From Terriglobia bacterium (GTDB taxonomy: Bacteria; Acidobacteriota; Terriglobia; Terriglobales; Acidobacteriaceae): 42,703 bases of DNA. Position 1 is the stretch's first letter, and each line of letters opens with the position of its first letter. Below, in pieces: positions 15,201 through 23,200 of the stretch. The notes under the pieces were generated by a model. The model was not told where the DNA came from. It did not search any database and worked only from the letters and a program-made list of their open reading frames with translations. The translations under genes were made by a program, and so were the position numbers. The DNA lies in assembly GCA_020073105.1 (NCBI GenBank), contig JAIQFW010000007.1, positions 1 through 42,703 of the forward strand, given 5' to 3'.

Positions 15201-15720
15201 CCTGAATTTGGACTCCAGGTTCCAATTGCGCCAGGTCGAGGAAGTTGCGCCCGTTGATCGGCAGGTTATCGATCTGCTGGGCCGACAACACTCCTTGCAC
15301 GGTGGCCTGCTCGGTGTTCACCTGGATATCGGAAGCCTGCACCTCAACCACTTGATTGGCTTGTCCTACCTGTAGCTTGACGCTGCCGGCCATTGTTACT
15401 CCGACCTGTACGACCAGCGGCAATTCGGAAGATTTGAACCCCCCGGACTCGACTCGCACCACATAACTGCCCGGGGTCAGAGCACCCGAGGTGTAAACAC
15501 CAGCAGAAGTGGTGGTGGCATTCACCACACGACCGGTTGCCTTGTTGGTGATGCTGACCTTGGCGCCACTGATCACCGCACCGGTCTGGTCGGTCACAAT
15601 GCCCTGGATGCTTCCGGTGGAGACGGTGGTCTGTGCAGACAGAATCGCAGGAAGCGCAACGAGAATCGCAATCGCTCCCAAGATCGACATCAGTTGACCG
15701 CGACGCCCAGAAGAAACCAT
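12220..15720 (-). CDS. Oar-like TonB-dependent receptor with carboxypeptidase-regulatory domain
   Basis: About 1166 aa, outer membrane. After a signal peptide (ILGAIAILVALPAILSAQ) comes a CarboxypepD_reg-like beta-sandwich (GSIQGIVTDQTGAVISGAKV...GSYVVRVESGGF), then the plug (LPINGRNFLDLAQLEPGV, IEVDGLDIS, IQEFQLQ, SGSVNVTTKSGTNSYHG) and a long beta-barrel ending in the aromatic residue Phe (SLKVSF) expected of Bam substrates. This architecture is hugely expanded in Acidobacteriota and is thought to import or bind large glycans or proteinaceous substrates; the ligand is unknown. The start is the ATG at 15720 with GGAAAG just upstream, not the frame extension to 15780. No TonB/ExbBD or Sus partner lies nearby. 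Confidence 0.95.
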   Translation of the reverse strand: MVSSGRRGQLMSILGAIAILVALPAILSAQTTVSTGSIQGIVTDQTGAVISGAKVSITNKATGRVVNATTTSAGVYTSGALTPGSYVVRVESGGFKSSELPLVVQVGVTMAGSVKLQVGQANQVVEVQASDIQVNTEQATVQGVLSAQQIDNLPINGRNFLDLAQLEPGVQIQDGGNFDPTKNGFSSISFGGRFGRTARIEVDGLDISDETVGTTTQNIPEGAIQEFQLQQSSLDLSTELTSSGSVNVTTKSGTNSYHGDGYYYFRDQSLNANLPGATDNPFQRNQFGGSFGGPIMKDKLFFFIDAERTKQDLLNPVLSGGPFQAITGNFNAPFREAEGIGRLDWQINNNYKLFYRFSYDQNRSVLAYIPNSFQPFANTNHTPVHAVGLDFNTGGYTHSIRFGYTKFRNQIVDAVAGSGIFNPAPGLELAIGDDPDCLTPGADFFCSGPNYLAPQQTYQANHQIKYDGSKAWGAHIFRYGAGFNHIWSGGFASFLKLAPAVGSGVNDCNAACLALPGGAGNPLNYPVVDVQLGNGQGFGSEKAAFGFPAGGIGPDNRLSLYVGDSWKMKPNFTLSYGVRYVRDTGRTDSDLGPVAELEQFGAGLGKRVHQPNLNFAPQVGIAWDPGRAGKTVFRAGIGLFYENAVWNNVLYDRPARLPSGLFLATPSVCSNGGGGIFTLPDGQTQDWSTVCGQPIGSVAGQIAAFQAQYQAATLAAGPAVNPSFIGNALSAGLDATGTTMFAPDYVSPRSVQMNFGMQHEFRNGMVFTADYLRNIGTHTLLGVDTNHVGDSRYFSRANALSAIDATNAAFGCAPGIAGINCAITAGAHISDYAGNGLDSGYSFCSGGPCPGAAFPGINPNLGANQMLFPIGRSVYNALQLSAKQHLRSPFKDVRGLDVQFSYSYSKYVATASDSDFINIATDFNRPLRYVGPSGLDRRHQVSLGGTVDLPYSFRLGLISHFYSPLPVALTLPASGDAGGIFVTDITGDGTGDGSFASNGGFGDILPGTNIGSFGRQVKASNLNGFIQNYNQNFAGQPTPAGQVLIQEGLFTSGQLRALGGVQQPIPLAPANQANMGWLRASDLSLTWRYRVKDRAEIQPGVSFFNVMNFANFNGSASPLSGTLSGTPGSVNGTSGRQPNNNRLGLGSGVFALGSPRAMEFSLKVSF

Positions 15721-15834
15721 CCACTTTCCTTTCGAAATTTCCAGTGAGTTTAGGTGTCCAATACTTATAGCACGGAGCACAGATGCCCTTATGGCCCACG
15801 AAGCCTAGGATAGGCCAGTTCATCAACCACAAAG

Positions 15835-15901
15835 GGCACCAAGGAACACGAAGGCGTGGATTCCAGCATGCCCTTTGTGCCCCTTCGTGTCCTTGGTGGT
15901 T
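15835..15901. repeat. Palindromic 'accacaaagg/cacgaagg' intergenic repeat
   Basis: aaccacaaagggcaccaaggaacacgaagg faces ccctttgtgccccttcgtgtccttggtggtt in inverse orientation around a short centre. Each arm is built of the units ACCAAGG, ACACGAAGG and CACAAAGG. It lies 115 bp upstream of the TonB receptor start, between that gene and the VWFA gene, and could fold as a long hairpin in a transcript. Confidence 0.65.
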
Positions 15902-15966
15902 AGTGAGGGCACCTCACAAAACCCTCAACACACCTCCAGCCGTGTTTCAAGCCGGCAGGTAAAGCA

Positions 15967-16950
15967 CTAGAAAGGCGACTTGCTGGTGTAGTACCCGGTT
16001 CGGTGACGTACCATCAAAACCGGGCTGGCCGGCACACCGCTGGTCTTCACCTCAATGCGTCGAAAATTGGAATCGGACAACCGCCGGGCTGGATAGTAGG
16101 CCAGCAGATACTGGGTCCGCAGTTCATCGCTGATTTGACGGAAGGCGTCATCGAGCTGAGGGACCGAAGTCGCATAGAAATATTTGCCTCCGGTGTCCTC
16201 CGAGATTTGGATCAGGGCGTGCTCTCCGCCCGTGTCTCGTCCGGCGCTGGCCTCGATCGGGACCACAATGATGCTGTACACGATGGCCTCGGCTTCCTGG
16301 GCGGCGCGCACTGCTTCTTTGTAATCCACGCGGCTCACCGTATCGCCGCCGTCGGTGATGACCACCATCACCTTCCTTCCCTGCCGCGGCACCAGCGCCC
16401 GGGACCCCAGGTAAAGGGCATCGTAGAGTGCGGTCGCGGAACCGTGGTGAATTCGATCGATGCCACGGTCAATCGCCTTAAGGTCCGCGGTGAAGTGCAC
16501 AACTTCGTCCACGACCTCGCTGAACTCGTAAACCGACAGCGCATCCACCGGCCGCAGGATGGTGCGTGTGAAGCGCCGGGCGGAGGTCAATTCCAGGGGC
16601 AAGTCTTTACGTGTGCTTAGGCTGGTATCGATGCTCAACACGATCGAGAGCGGGAGCACTGATTCCTTGTCGAACACAGAAATCGCCTGGGGTTGGCCAT
16701 CTTCCAGCAACTGGAAGTTGTCTTTTGTCAGTCCGCCGACAGGGGCGCCATGATCGTCGGTAACGGTGACGAACACGTTGACCAGCTTGACATCGACCTT
16801 GAAGGTGGTCTCCGGCTTCTGCTCGGCGGCTTGTGAGTTCGTGCTTCCCGCGGTAGCTTTGGCCGGCGAGCCGCCCGCCCAAGGCGGTTTCGGGACCTGG
16901 GCAGAGCACAGTGCGGCGGTCGCGGTCAGAAAGAGAAGAAGATGTCGCAT
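15967..16950 (-). CDS. Secreted VWFA-related Acidobacterial-type protein
   Basis: About 327 aa: signal peptide (HLLLFLTATAALCSAQ), a short low-complexity linker, a beta-rich segment FKVDVKLVNVFVTVTDDHGAPV with GLTKDNFQLLEDGQPQAIS (the characteristic start of this family), then a von Willebrand A domain. The MIDAS-type metal site is visible as DTSLST with a later DGGD, and the domain ends with the typical LRTQYLLAYYP. Members are exported and of unknown role, presumably adhesion or protein-protein contact. The ATG at 16950 gives a proper signal peptide and lies 35 bp downstream of the MoaD-MoaE stop, so the two may be co-transcribed. Confidence 0.9.
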   Translation of the reverse strand: MRHLLLFLTATAALCSAQVPKPPWAGGSPAKATAGSTNSQAAEQKPETTFKVDVKLVNVFVTVTDDHGAPVGGLTKDNFQLLEDGQPQAISVFDKESVLPLSIVLSIDTSLSTRKDLPLELTSARRFTRTILRPVDALSVYEFSEVVDEVVHFTADLKAIDRGIDRIHHGSATALYDALYLGSRALVPRQGRKVMVVITDGGDTVSRVDYKEAVRAAQEAEAIVYSIIVVPIEASAGRDTGGEHALIQISEDTGGKYFYATSVPQLDDAFRQISDELRTQYLLAYYPARRLSDSNFRRIEVKTSGVPASPVLMVRHRTGYYTSKSPF

Positions 16951-16985
16951 GAAAAGGCGCGTTCGCGTTACGAAGAAAAATCTGC

Positions 16986-17738
16986 TCACTTAGATGCGGG
17001 CTTTCCCGGATGGCTGCCTCCAGCCCGGACAACCTCAGCGGGGAATGGCTCACCATCCGCCCAGACTGCGCCATCTTCAAAGTGCTCTTTCTTCCAGATG
17101 GGCACGGTACGCTTGAGGGTGTCGATCAGCCAGCGACAGGCGTCAAAGGCCGCTGCCCGATGGGCCGAGGACACCACGATGGCCACGCTGGTCTCGCCTA
17201 CCTGCAGCCGTCCCAGGCGGTGCATGAGGACCACATCCCGGACAGCAAATTGTGCGAGCGCCTGCTCCGCCAATGCGTCCATCTGTTTCAGGGCCATCTC
17301 TTCGTAGGCTTCGTAATCCAAGAATAACGTTCGCCGCCCGCGGCTATGGTTGCGTACGACTCCTTCGAACAGCACCGCGGCGCCATCCTCCGGCTGCTTG
17401 ATTCTTTCCAAGAGGTCATGGGTGTTGATGGCATCACGGATGATCGCACTGTAACGCCTGCGTTCAGCGGTCGCGTCGGCCGCGGTGGGCCCCACTCCGC
17501 CGCTCACCGGGGGCAGCAGCGCGACTTCATCTCCCGGCTTCAACTCGGATTCCGGCGCGGCATATTCCTGGTTGATGGACATGGCGATCGAAGCCGACAT
17601 GGCTTTCAACCTTGGGATTCGTTGTTCGTAATGATGCAGGAGGTCGGCCAGCCTCGCAGGCTCGGGAAGACTAAGCGATTCGCTGCTAAGTCCAGCAAGG
17701 TCCCGCAGCATGCCGAAGAATAGGACGCGCACCTTCAT
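16986..17738 (-). CDS. Fused MoaD-MoaE molybdopterin synthase
   Basis: A 250-aa fusion of both subunits of molybdopterin synthase, which converts cyclic pyranopterin monophosphate to molybdopterin. Residues 1-81 are MoaD (beta-grasp, KVRVLFFGMLRDLAG at the start, DEVALLPPVSGG at the end). Residues ~92-250 are MoaE, with VRNHSRGRRTLFLDYEAYEEMA, GRLQVGETSVAIVVSSAHR and the catalytic lysines in LKRTVPIWKKEHF (Lys209, Lys216). The Gly80-Gly81 pair that must end MoaD to be thiocarboxylated is internal here and followed by VGPTAADA, a likely flexible linker. A similar fusion (MoaX) is known in Mycobacterium tuberculosis. No other moa genes are in the window. Confidence 0.92.
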   Translation of the reverse strand: MKVRVLFFGMLRDLAGLSSESLSLPEPARLADLLHHYEQRIPRLKAMSASIAMSINQEYAAPESELKPGDEVALLPPVSGGVGPTAADATAERRRYSAIIRDAINTHDLLERIKQPEDGAAVLFEGVVRNHSRGRRTLFLDYEAYEEMALKQMDALAEQALAQFAVRDVVLMHRLGRLQVGETSVAIVVSSAHRAAAFDACRWLIDTLKRTVPIWKKEHFEDGAVWADGEPFPAEVVRAGGSHPGKPASK

Positions 17739-17790
17739 AAAAGCTGGCTGCTAGTTCCGGAGTGCTCAATACTGTATGGTGGGGTATTTT

Positions 17791-17825
17791 CAAGAAAAAT
17801 GCCAGTTCTCCGGGGAGAACTGGCA
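17791..17825 (-). terminator. Strong rho-independent terminator of the FecR/DUF6600 gene
   Basis: TGCCAGTTCTCC and GGAGAACTGGCA form a perfect 12-bp stem (17800-17825) with a 2-base centre. On the minus strand it is followed directly by TTTTTCTTG (17799-17791). It lies 22 bp past the stop of the gene at 17847 and ends that transcript before the MoaD-MoaE gene. Confidence 0.85.
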
Positions 17826-17846
17826 CGTGGAAGCTGCCTTCAGGCC

Positions 17847-19829
17847 CTACTTGTGCGGCTTGTCGTCGTGGTGCTGCTGCGGAGCCCGCTCCGAAGTCTT
17901 GGGAGCTGAGCGAGGTTCCGGAGCACTCTGGCGCTGGGGCTGTGGAGCCCGCTCGGAAGTCCTTGGGACCGGGCGTGGCTCGGAAGCACTCTGGCGCTGC
18001 CGCTCCCAGGTCTGGAACTTCCGCTCTTCGCTCTGCTGACGCTCCGGTCTCTCCTGTACTGGAGGGGCCGGCCGAACCATCGGGCGGCCATTTTCGAATG
18101 CAGGCGGACGAGGCGCCGGCCGTGCTTGCGTCGGCGAAGGCTCTTGGCCGCGCAAAGGCTCCTGGGGGTGGGTCACACCAACCCGCGGAGGCTCGGGACG
18201 AGGAACATTCCGAGGCTCTTCCCCACGATTGCCGGCCGTGGGTTGCTCGGGCCGCGATGTGGGGCCCTGCGTCTCTAAGCGCGGACTCACCGGTGGCCGC
18301 GCAGGCTGATTGTCCGTCCGGACAGCAGGCTGTGGCGTTCTTGGCGTCTCCGTCCGTATATTCGTGATGGGTTGTGGTTGCTCGAAGGTATTGCCCCGCG
18401 CTGAGGGCACCCGTGTTGCCACCACTTGCCGGTTGACGATAGTTGCCGAGGGCCTTGCCGCCGCCGGCCGCCCCGCACCCAGCACGCTCTGGCGGATGGG
18501 CTGCACCGCGACCGTCCGGGTCACCGGCGCTTCTGCAATCTCCCGGGCATCCACCCTGGCCAGGTTGCGGGCGATCGGACGCCCGCCGACGAATGTGTCG
18601 CGTGAAACCACCGTGACCCCGTTGGTCACCCGCTGATTCACGTAAGTGACCCTTGTGACGTTGGTCGTGTTCGTGTTGTATACGTTGGTGATGTTGGTGA
18701 CATTCACCCGAGTGTTGGTGATGTTCACATTGTTTACGTATCCCCGGCTGGTGCGATACCAAGGCACGTATACCTCGCGCGGCGCCAGGGGGAACCAGCC
18801 CACGTGCGGACCGGCCCCGACGAAGACCACCAACGCGGGTGCGTATACCGGCCGGACCACAACCGGACCAGGCACCCAGCACCATCCGCCTCCGACATAG
18901 GCCCAACGGCCGTAATGGAAGGGTGCGAAACCCCACGGCTCATCTTCTACCCAGGTCCAACCCCACGGCGCGATCCAGACCCAGTGGCCGAAGCGGTAGG
19001 GAGCCCAGCCGGGCACAACTCTGACCGGTGTCCAAACCGGGCCGTAGTCTGCCACGTAGTGCCAGCGGCCATATTCGTCCAGGTCCTCGTAGCCTGTCAC
19101 CTCGGTGGAAATGTAGTTGGCCGATTCGGCACGGTCCTCACGCTTGTCGCGTTGAAACGCGAACTCGTCGAAGTCGTCGCTGCCCGGGATCTGACCAATC
19201 TCGTGGTCGAGATCATCGCTCCCGGTGAATCGGGCGCGCTGACCAGCAACGACTACGTATGACGATCCGCCCCCCGTAACCTCGCCGCGGCCTCGCCAGA
19301 CTGTGGTATCGGTTTCGTTGCCGTTGTCCTTCACATCGACGCGATACTCCCCCGTACGCTGTATCTCGAAGGCGGAGTTTGGCGTGTCAATTTCGAAATG
19401 GTCCTCGTCGTCGAGGTGCCGGACTCTAACGATCAGGGACCCTTGCGACAACCGCAGCTGCGTTGTGCGGTCGTCCAGTTCCAGGAAGGTCACGCTGGTC
19501 TCCGAATCTATTCGGACCGAGGTCGAACCGATCTGAAATTCACCGCGGGAATCCTTGTCCGCCCATAGATTGTCTCCCGTGGTGAGTGGCCGGTTCACGA
19601 CGGCCTGTACCCAGTCGCCTTGCCCGCCGGGCTGAAAGGAAACCGATCCCACGGAATAGCTCAGCCGCGCCGCGCGCCCCGGGGGATCCTGGTCAGGCGC
19701 CTGCTCGGCCTGCGGTTGCCCCTGGTCCGCCGCTGGCTGGTCCTGTGCCAGCATTCTCACGGGCGCTTGTAGCGCCAGCATCATCCCGGCCAAAATCAGT
19801 ATGACTGCCAAGACCCGATTCGTTTTCAT
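17847..19829 (-). CDS. Secreted FecR-domain/DUF6600-type Trp- and Pro-rich protein
   Basis: About 660 aa. A signal peptide (VLAVILILAGMMLALQAPV) is followed by a FecR-like beta domain (LSYSVGSVSFQPGG...NRPLTTGDNLWADKDSRGEFQIG...) that in other proteins binds surface signals. A Trp-rich block follows with repeated RWHYV / GHWVWIAPWGWTWV / GRWAYVGGGWCWVPG units. Then comes an Asn/Thr-rich stretch (NVNITNTRVNVTNITNVYN) and a 250-residue Pro/Arg/Glu/Gln-rich disordered tail ending in a 21-aa tandem duplication. The ATG at 19829 starts the signal peptide. No FecI-type sigma factor is adjacent. Probably an envelope or extracellular protein; function unknown. A strong terminator follows. Confidence 0.85.
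   Translation of the reverse strand: MKTNRVLAVILILAGMMLALQAPVRMLAQDQPAADQGQPQAEQAPDQDPPGRAARLSYSVGSVSFQPGGQGDWVQAVVNRPLTTGDNLWADKDSRGEFQIGSTSVRIDSETSVTFLELDDRTTQLRLSQGSLIVRVRHLDDEDHFEIDTPNSAFEIQRTGEYRVDVKDNGNETDTTVWRGRGEVTGGGSSYVVVAGQRARFTGSDDLDHEIGQIPGSDDFDEFAFQRDKREDRAESANYISTEVTGYEDLDEYGRWHYVADYGPVWTPVRVVPGWAPYRFGHWVWIAPWGWTWVEDEPWGFAPFHYGRWAYVGGGWCWVPGPVVVRPVYAPALVVFVGAGPHVGWFPLAPREVYVPWYRTSRGYVNNVNITNTRVNVTNITNVYNTNTTNVTRVTYVNQRVTNGVTVVSRDTFVGGRPIARNLARVDAREIAEAPVTRTVAVQPIRQSVLGAGRPAAARPSATIVNRQVVATRVPSARGNTFEQPQPITNIRTETPRTPQPAVRTDNQPARPPVSPRLETQGPTSRPEQPTAGNRGEEPRNVPRPEPPRVGVTHPQEPLRGQEPSPTQARPAPRPPAFENGRPMVRPAPPVQERPERQQSEERKFQTWERQRQSASEPRPVPRTSERAPQPQRQSAPEPRSAPKTSERAPQQHHDDKPHK
17881..17998. 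repeat. 63-bp tandem duplication inside the FecR/DUF6600 gene
   Basis: Two copies (17881-17935 and 17944-17998, period 63 bp) encode the 21-aa unit RQSAxEPRxxPxTSERAPQ near the protein C-terminus. Copies differ at several bases, including some that change residues, so the duplication is not very recent. Confidence 0.75.
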
Positions 19830-20023
19830 TGCCTCATTCCTCGCTGCGGCCCAGCAACTGCACCGCCGAAAGCACACCAATTATCCTCATTGGAATTAAA
19901 CACCCGGCGCCCAAATAAGTTCCCTGCCAGTGACTTACGTGCTCCCCCCACTGTAACCCAAAGAAAAAATTGCCTGTGCCGATTCCTCAGCACTGGCAAC
20001 TCATTTGATAACCGGGCGGTGGC

Positions 20024-22456
20024 TCAAATGACGGGCTGTGCGCTGAGGACGTGTTCCCGCTCCTCGGCATCCTGCTTTTCTTCGCGCAGGCCGGAAGGCA
20101 GAGCGAGCTCCAAGACTTCGGCAATCGTCTTGACGTAGTGAATGCTGAGGTTCTCGAGCTGCTCGGGGGTCAGGTCTTCGTCAACATTCATCCTGTTCTC
20201 CGCCGGCAAAATAACGTCATGCACGCCGGCTCGCTTGGCCGCCAGTACCTTCTCTTTGACTCCGCCGATGGGAAGCACATTGCCACTGAGTGTGATCTCG
20301 CCCGTCATGGCAGTCAGAGGTCGCACCGGGCGTCCGGTGAGTAGCGAGACCAACGCCGTGGTCATGGTAACTCCGGCCGACGGGCCATCCTTGGGAATCG
20401 CCCCCGCCGGCACATGAATGTGGATGTCGTGCTCAGCGAAGAAACTTTCCGCAATCCCGAGGTGGAGAGCATTGGAGCGTACCCAGGTGAGGGCCGCTTG
20501 CATGGACTCCTGCATCACCTGGCCGATTTGTCCGGTCATGGTGAAGCCGCCCTTGCCCTTCATTACGTTGGCCTCGACAAACAGAATGTCGCCGCCGGAG
20601 GGCGTCCACGCCAAACCCACTACAACACCAGCGCGTTGCGTCCGCTCGGCGATTTCACCTTCGCTGCGGATCTTGATGCCACCCAGAAATTCCTGGACAA
20701 CCTCCGGGGTCACCACCAGCTTCTCAGTCTTTCCCTCCGCCAGGCGGCGCGCCTGTTTTCGGCAGATTGTGCCGATGTTGCGCTCCAGATTGCGCACCCC
20801 GGCTTCGCGAGTGTAGTGCCGGATGATGTTGCTGACAGCGTCTTGCGGAAACTCAATCTGCTCCGTGGTGATGCCATTCTCCTCAATCTGCCGCGGAATC
20901 AGATACTGAAATGCGATGTGGACCTTTTCTTCCTCGGTGTAGCCTTGCAGTTCGATGATTTCCATGCGGTCCCGCAAGGGCTCGGCCACCGGATCGAGCA
21001 TGTTCGCGGTCGTGATGAACAGCACCTTCGAAAGATCAAAGGGCACATCGAGGTAGTTGTCACGGAAGGTCGAGTTCTGCTCCGGATCGAGGGCCTCGAG
21101 CAGCGCCGAGCCTGGGTCTCCGCGGAAGTCGCGGCCCACCTTATCAATCTCATCCAGCATGAAGACCGGGTCCTTGGTCTCGGCGCGGCGAATTCCCTGA
21201 ATGATTTGGCCCGGCAACGCACCGATGTAGGTGCGACGGTGGCCGCGGATCTCGGCCTCGTCGTGCACGCCGCCCAGCGATATGCGGACAAACTTGCGCC
21301 CCAGGGCGCGAGCGATCGATTTGCCCAGCGATGTCTTGCCCACTCCTGGTGGCCCCACGAAACACAAGATCGGTCCCTTCATGGTGGGTTTCAAACGACG
21401 GACCGAAAGGTAATCCAGGATGCGGTCTTTGACCTTCTTGAGGTCGTAGTGGTCGGTGTCCAAAACTTCTTTCGCCTTGACGATATCTACGTCGCCGCCC
21501 GAGGTCTTGGCCCAGGGAAGCACCGCCAGCCACTCAATGTAATTGCGCGTGACCCCATAATCGGCCGCCATCGGAGACATGCGCGAGAGCCGGCCCAGTT
21601 CCTTCAATGCTTCCTTCTTGACATCGTCCGGCATTCCCGCGGCTTCAATCTTCTGACGAAGCTCTTCGGTGTCCCGCTGCCCCTCGTCCTGCTCACCCAG
21701 CTCTTTCTGGATGGCCTTCATCTGCTCGCGCAGGTAGTACTCACGCTGAGTTTGCTGCACCCGATCCTGGACCTCGGACTGGATCTTGTTGCGTAGTTGC
21801 TGGACTTCCAGTTCCTTGGCCAGGTGCTGGTTGATCTTCTCCAGACGCACGCGGACGTCAGTGGTCTCCAGCGTGTCCTGTTTGTCTGCCGTGGAAAGAG
21901 ACGGGAGTGAGGAAGCAATGAAGTCCACCAGCCGTCCCGGCTCTTCAATGTTCATGGCCACGGTGGAGAGTTCGTCGGACAACGTGGGGGACCCGGCAAC
22001 GATTTGCTGAAACAGCGTCAGAACGTTCCGCTGCAATGCTTCCACTTCGGAGCTCTTGGGCGGAATCGCCTCCGGAACCGTGTCCACTTGTGCCCGCATG
22101 AAGGGCGTCAGCTGGGCGAACTCACCCAACCTCACCCGCTCCAGGCCTTCCGCAAAAACAAACAGGCTCTGGTTAGGCATCTTGACGACTTTGTGGACGA
22201 TAGCGAGCGTCCCGACCGTGTAGAGGTCGGCAGGCTGGGGGGTATCCACCCGCGCCTCCCGCTGCGCCACCACCACGATGGTCTTGTCCTCGCCCAGGGA
22301 ATTGATCAGCTGGACAGAGCTCTCCCGCCCGACCGTAAGCGGCAGAACCGCATGGGGAAACAGAACCGTGTCCCTCACCGGGAGAATTGGAAGGGCCCGT
22401 TCCTGCTCACTATTCCTAGTGTTTTCTTTAGTATTGCGCTCAGTGCGCTGTGCCAT
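20024..22456 (-). CDS. lon: ATP-dependent Lon protease
   Basis: An 810-aa LonA protease that degrades misfolded and regulatory proteins. Domains in order: N-terminal substrate-recognition domain ([23 protein letters not shown]), coiled-coil helices (~200-290), AAA+ module with Walker [10 protein letters not shown] (368-376), Walker B VFMLDEID (431-438), and the Ser-Lys protease domain with Ser693 in KDGPSAGVT and Lys736 in [14 protein letters not shown]. Length is typical. The ATG at 22456 has AAGGTGA upstream. An inverted repeat matching the HspR operator (22464-22484) overlaps that ribosome-binding region, suggesting heat-shock repression/derepression. The C-terminal tail is Glu/Arg-rich. 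Confidence 0.98.
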   Translation of the reverse strand: MAQRTERNTKENTRNSEQERALPILPVRDTVLFPHAVLPLTVGRESSVQLINSLGEDKTIVVVAQREARVDTPQPADLYTVGTLAIVHKVVKMPNQSLFVFAEGLERVRLGEFAQLTPFMRAQVDTVPEAIPPKSSEVEALQRNVLTLFQQIVAGSPTLSDELSTVAMNIEEPGRLVDFIASSLPSLSTADKQDTLETTDVRVRLEKINQHLAKELEVQQLRNKIQSEVQDRVQQTQREYYLREQMKAIQKELGEQDEGQRDTEELRQKIEAAGMPDDVKKEALKELGRLSRMSPMAADYGVTRNYIEWLAVLPWAKTSGGDVDIVKAKEVLDTDHYDLKKVKDRILDYLSVRRLKPTMKGPILCFVGPPGVGKTSLGKSIARALGRKFVRISLGGVHDEAEIRGHRRTYIGALPGQIIQGIRRAETKDPVFMLDEIDKVGRDFRGDPGSALLEALDPEQNSTFRDNYLDVPFDLSKVLFITTANMLDPVAEPLRDRMEIIELQGYTEEEKVHIAFQYLIPRQIEENGITTEQIEFPQDAVSNIIRHYTREAGVRNLERNIGTICRKQARRLAEGKTEKLVVTPEVVQEFLGGIKIRSEGEIAERTQRAGVVVGLAWTPSGGDILFVEANVMKGKGGFTMTGQIGQVMQESMQAALTWVRSNALHLGIAESFFAEHDIHIHVPAGAIPKDGPSAGVTMTTALVSLLTGRPVRPLTAMTGEITLSGNVLPIGGVKEKVLAAKRAGVHDVILPAENRMNVDEDLTPEQLENLSIHYVKTIAEVLELALPSGLREEKQDAEEREHVLSAQPVI

Positions 22457-22463
22457 ATTTCAC

Positions 22464-22484
22464 CTTGAGTGTAGTCTGCTCAAG
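22464..22484. promoter_or_regulatory. HAIR-type (HspR) operator in front of lon
   Basis: CTTGAGT-N7-GCTCAAG matches the HspR-associated inverted repeat CTTGAGT-N7-ACTCAAG in 13 of 14 fixed positions with exact spacing. It ends 8 bp before the lon start codon. HspR is known to repress dnaK, clpB and, in some actinobacteria, lon operons. No hspR gene lies in the window, so binding is inference. Confidence 0.65.
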
Positions 22485-22720
22485 TTTGGATGAGGCAACT
22501 GCCCCGAAGGATGCAACCGCCCCTCACCAGTGTCTTTGATTAAGCTGCTGGATTCTAAACCTTCTCACCTGAGATTGCACCAATCCAAAGTACAGGAAAG
22601 AAGGTCATCCCCATTGCGGGGCTGCCAGGCCGGGCTTTGGGGCGAAAAAAGCCCCCGCCGGCCGCCCCAGGGTCGTTGTGGCGGGAACCTGGTAGCGAAT
22701 CTCTCTAGCGACAAGCGCTC

Positions 22721-23095
22721 TCAAAAGACGTGTTGCGCTGTATCTCCCTGGAAAACCAGCACGTGAAGCACACGCTCTTTCGCTGTGTTGAGCACAAACT
22801 GCTGCTCGGACTGTTCCGCTCTCTTCGGCAGCGGAACCAACTGGCACTTTACGCGCGCTTCGGCTGGCTCGCGGGCGCCCAATTGCTTGAACACCATGAT
22901 GTGATCCACGCCCTGCATGGTATGCAGCACTTGGTAGTCGCCCTTGGGCAGCAGTACGTCACCCACGCGCATCGGCTCTGTAAAAGTGATATAACGAGTG
23001 TCCGCCACCCCGAACTTGTTCTGGGTGGTGCCGGCGAACGCGGCCACCGTGAGCAGACATACCACGACCACAGTCAGAAGCTTCCAGTAACGCAT
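22721..23095 (-). CDS. Small secreted protein, unknown function
   Basis: A 124-aa protein with a clear signal peptide (LLTVVVVCLLTVAAFAGT) and a compact beta-rich mature part containing ITFTEPMRVGDVLLPKGDYQV and FKQLGAREPAEARVKCQLVPL. Similar short exported proteins with the 'vGdvlLPkGdYqv' wording are common in Acidobacteriota, but I know no assigned function. GGAGAA precedes the ATG at 23095. It lies alone between hemerythrin and lon on the same strand; the 264-bp gap to lon (22457-22720) contains the HAIR site and a GC-rich imperfect hairpin near 22632-22656. Confidence 0.75.
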   Translation of the reverse strand: MRYWKLLTVVVVCLLTVAAFAGTTQNKFGVADTRYITFTEPMRVGDVLLPKGDYQVLHTMQGVDHIMVFKQLGAREPAEARVKCQLVPLPKRAEQSEQQFVLNTAKERVLHVLVFQGDTAQHVF

Positions 23096-23200
23096 AGAAT
23101 GATTCTCCTTCCCTGCGAGAACGGCTGCCGTCAGGTTAGTAGCAAACCCGAAGATTTTCCGTGCGCCACCTCACGCCAGGCTGTGATAGTGGAATCGTAA

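Noticed and set aside
18640-18740. Repetitive gtgttggtgatgtt-like units considered as a CRISPR or microsatellite
   Set aside because: They encode the Asn/Thr-rich stretch of the FecR/DUF6600 protein in frame; there are no regular spacers.
17686-18936. A long minus-strand frame overlapping the FecR/DUF6600 gene
   Set aside because: Different frame of the same strand, Gly/Ala/Arg-rich; the in-frame product has a signal peptide, domains and a terminator, so this is a shadow.
20414-21796. A 460-codon open frame on the plus strand
   Set aside because: Antisense to lon across the AAA+ module; no family pattern, explained by codon bias of the real gene.
22632-22656. ggggcgaaaaaagcccc as a terminator after the small secreted protein
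   Set aside because: A 5-bp stem whose A-run lies in the loop and not after the stem; no T-tract follows on the minus strand.
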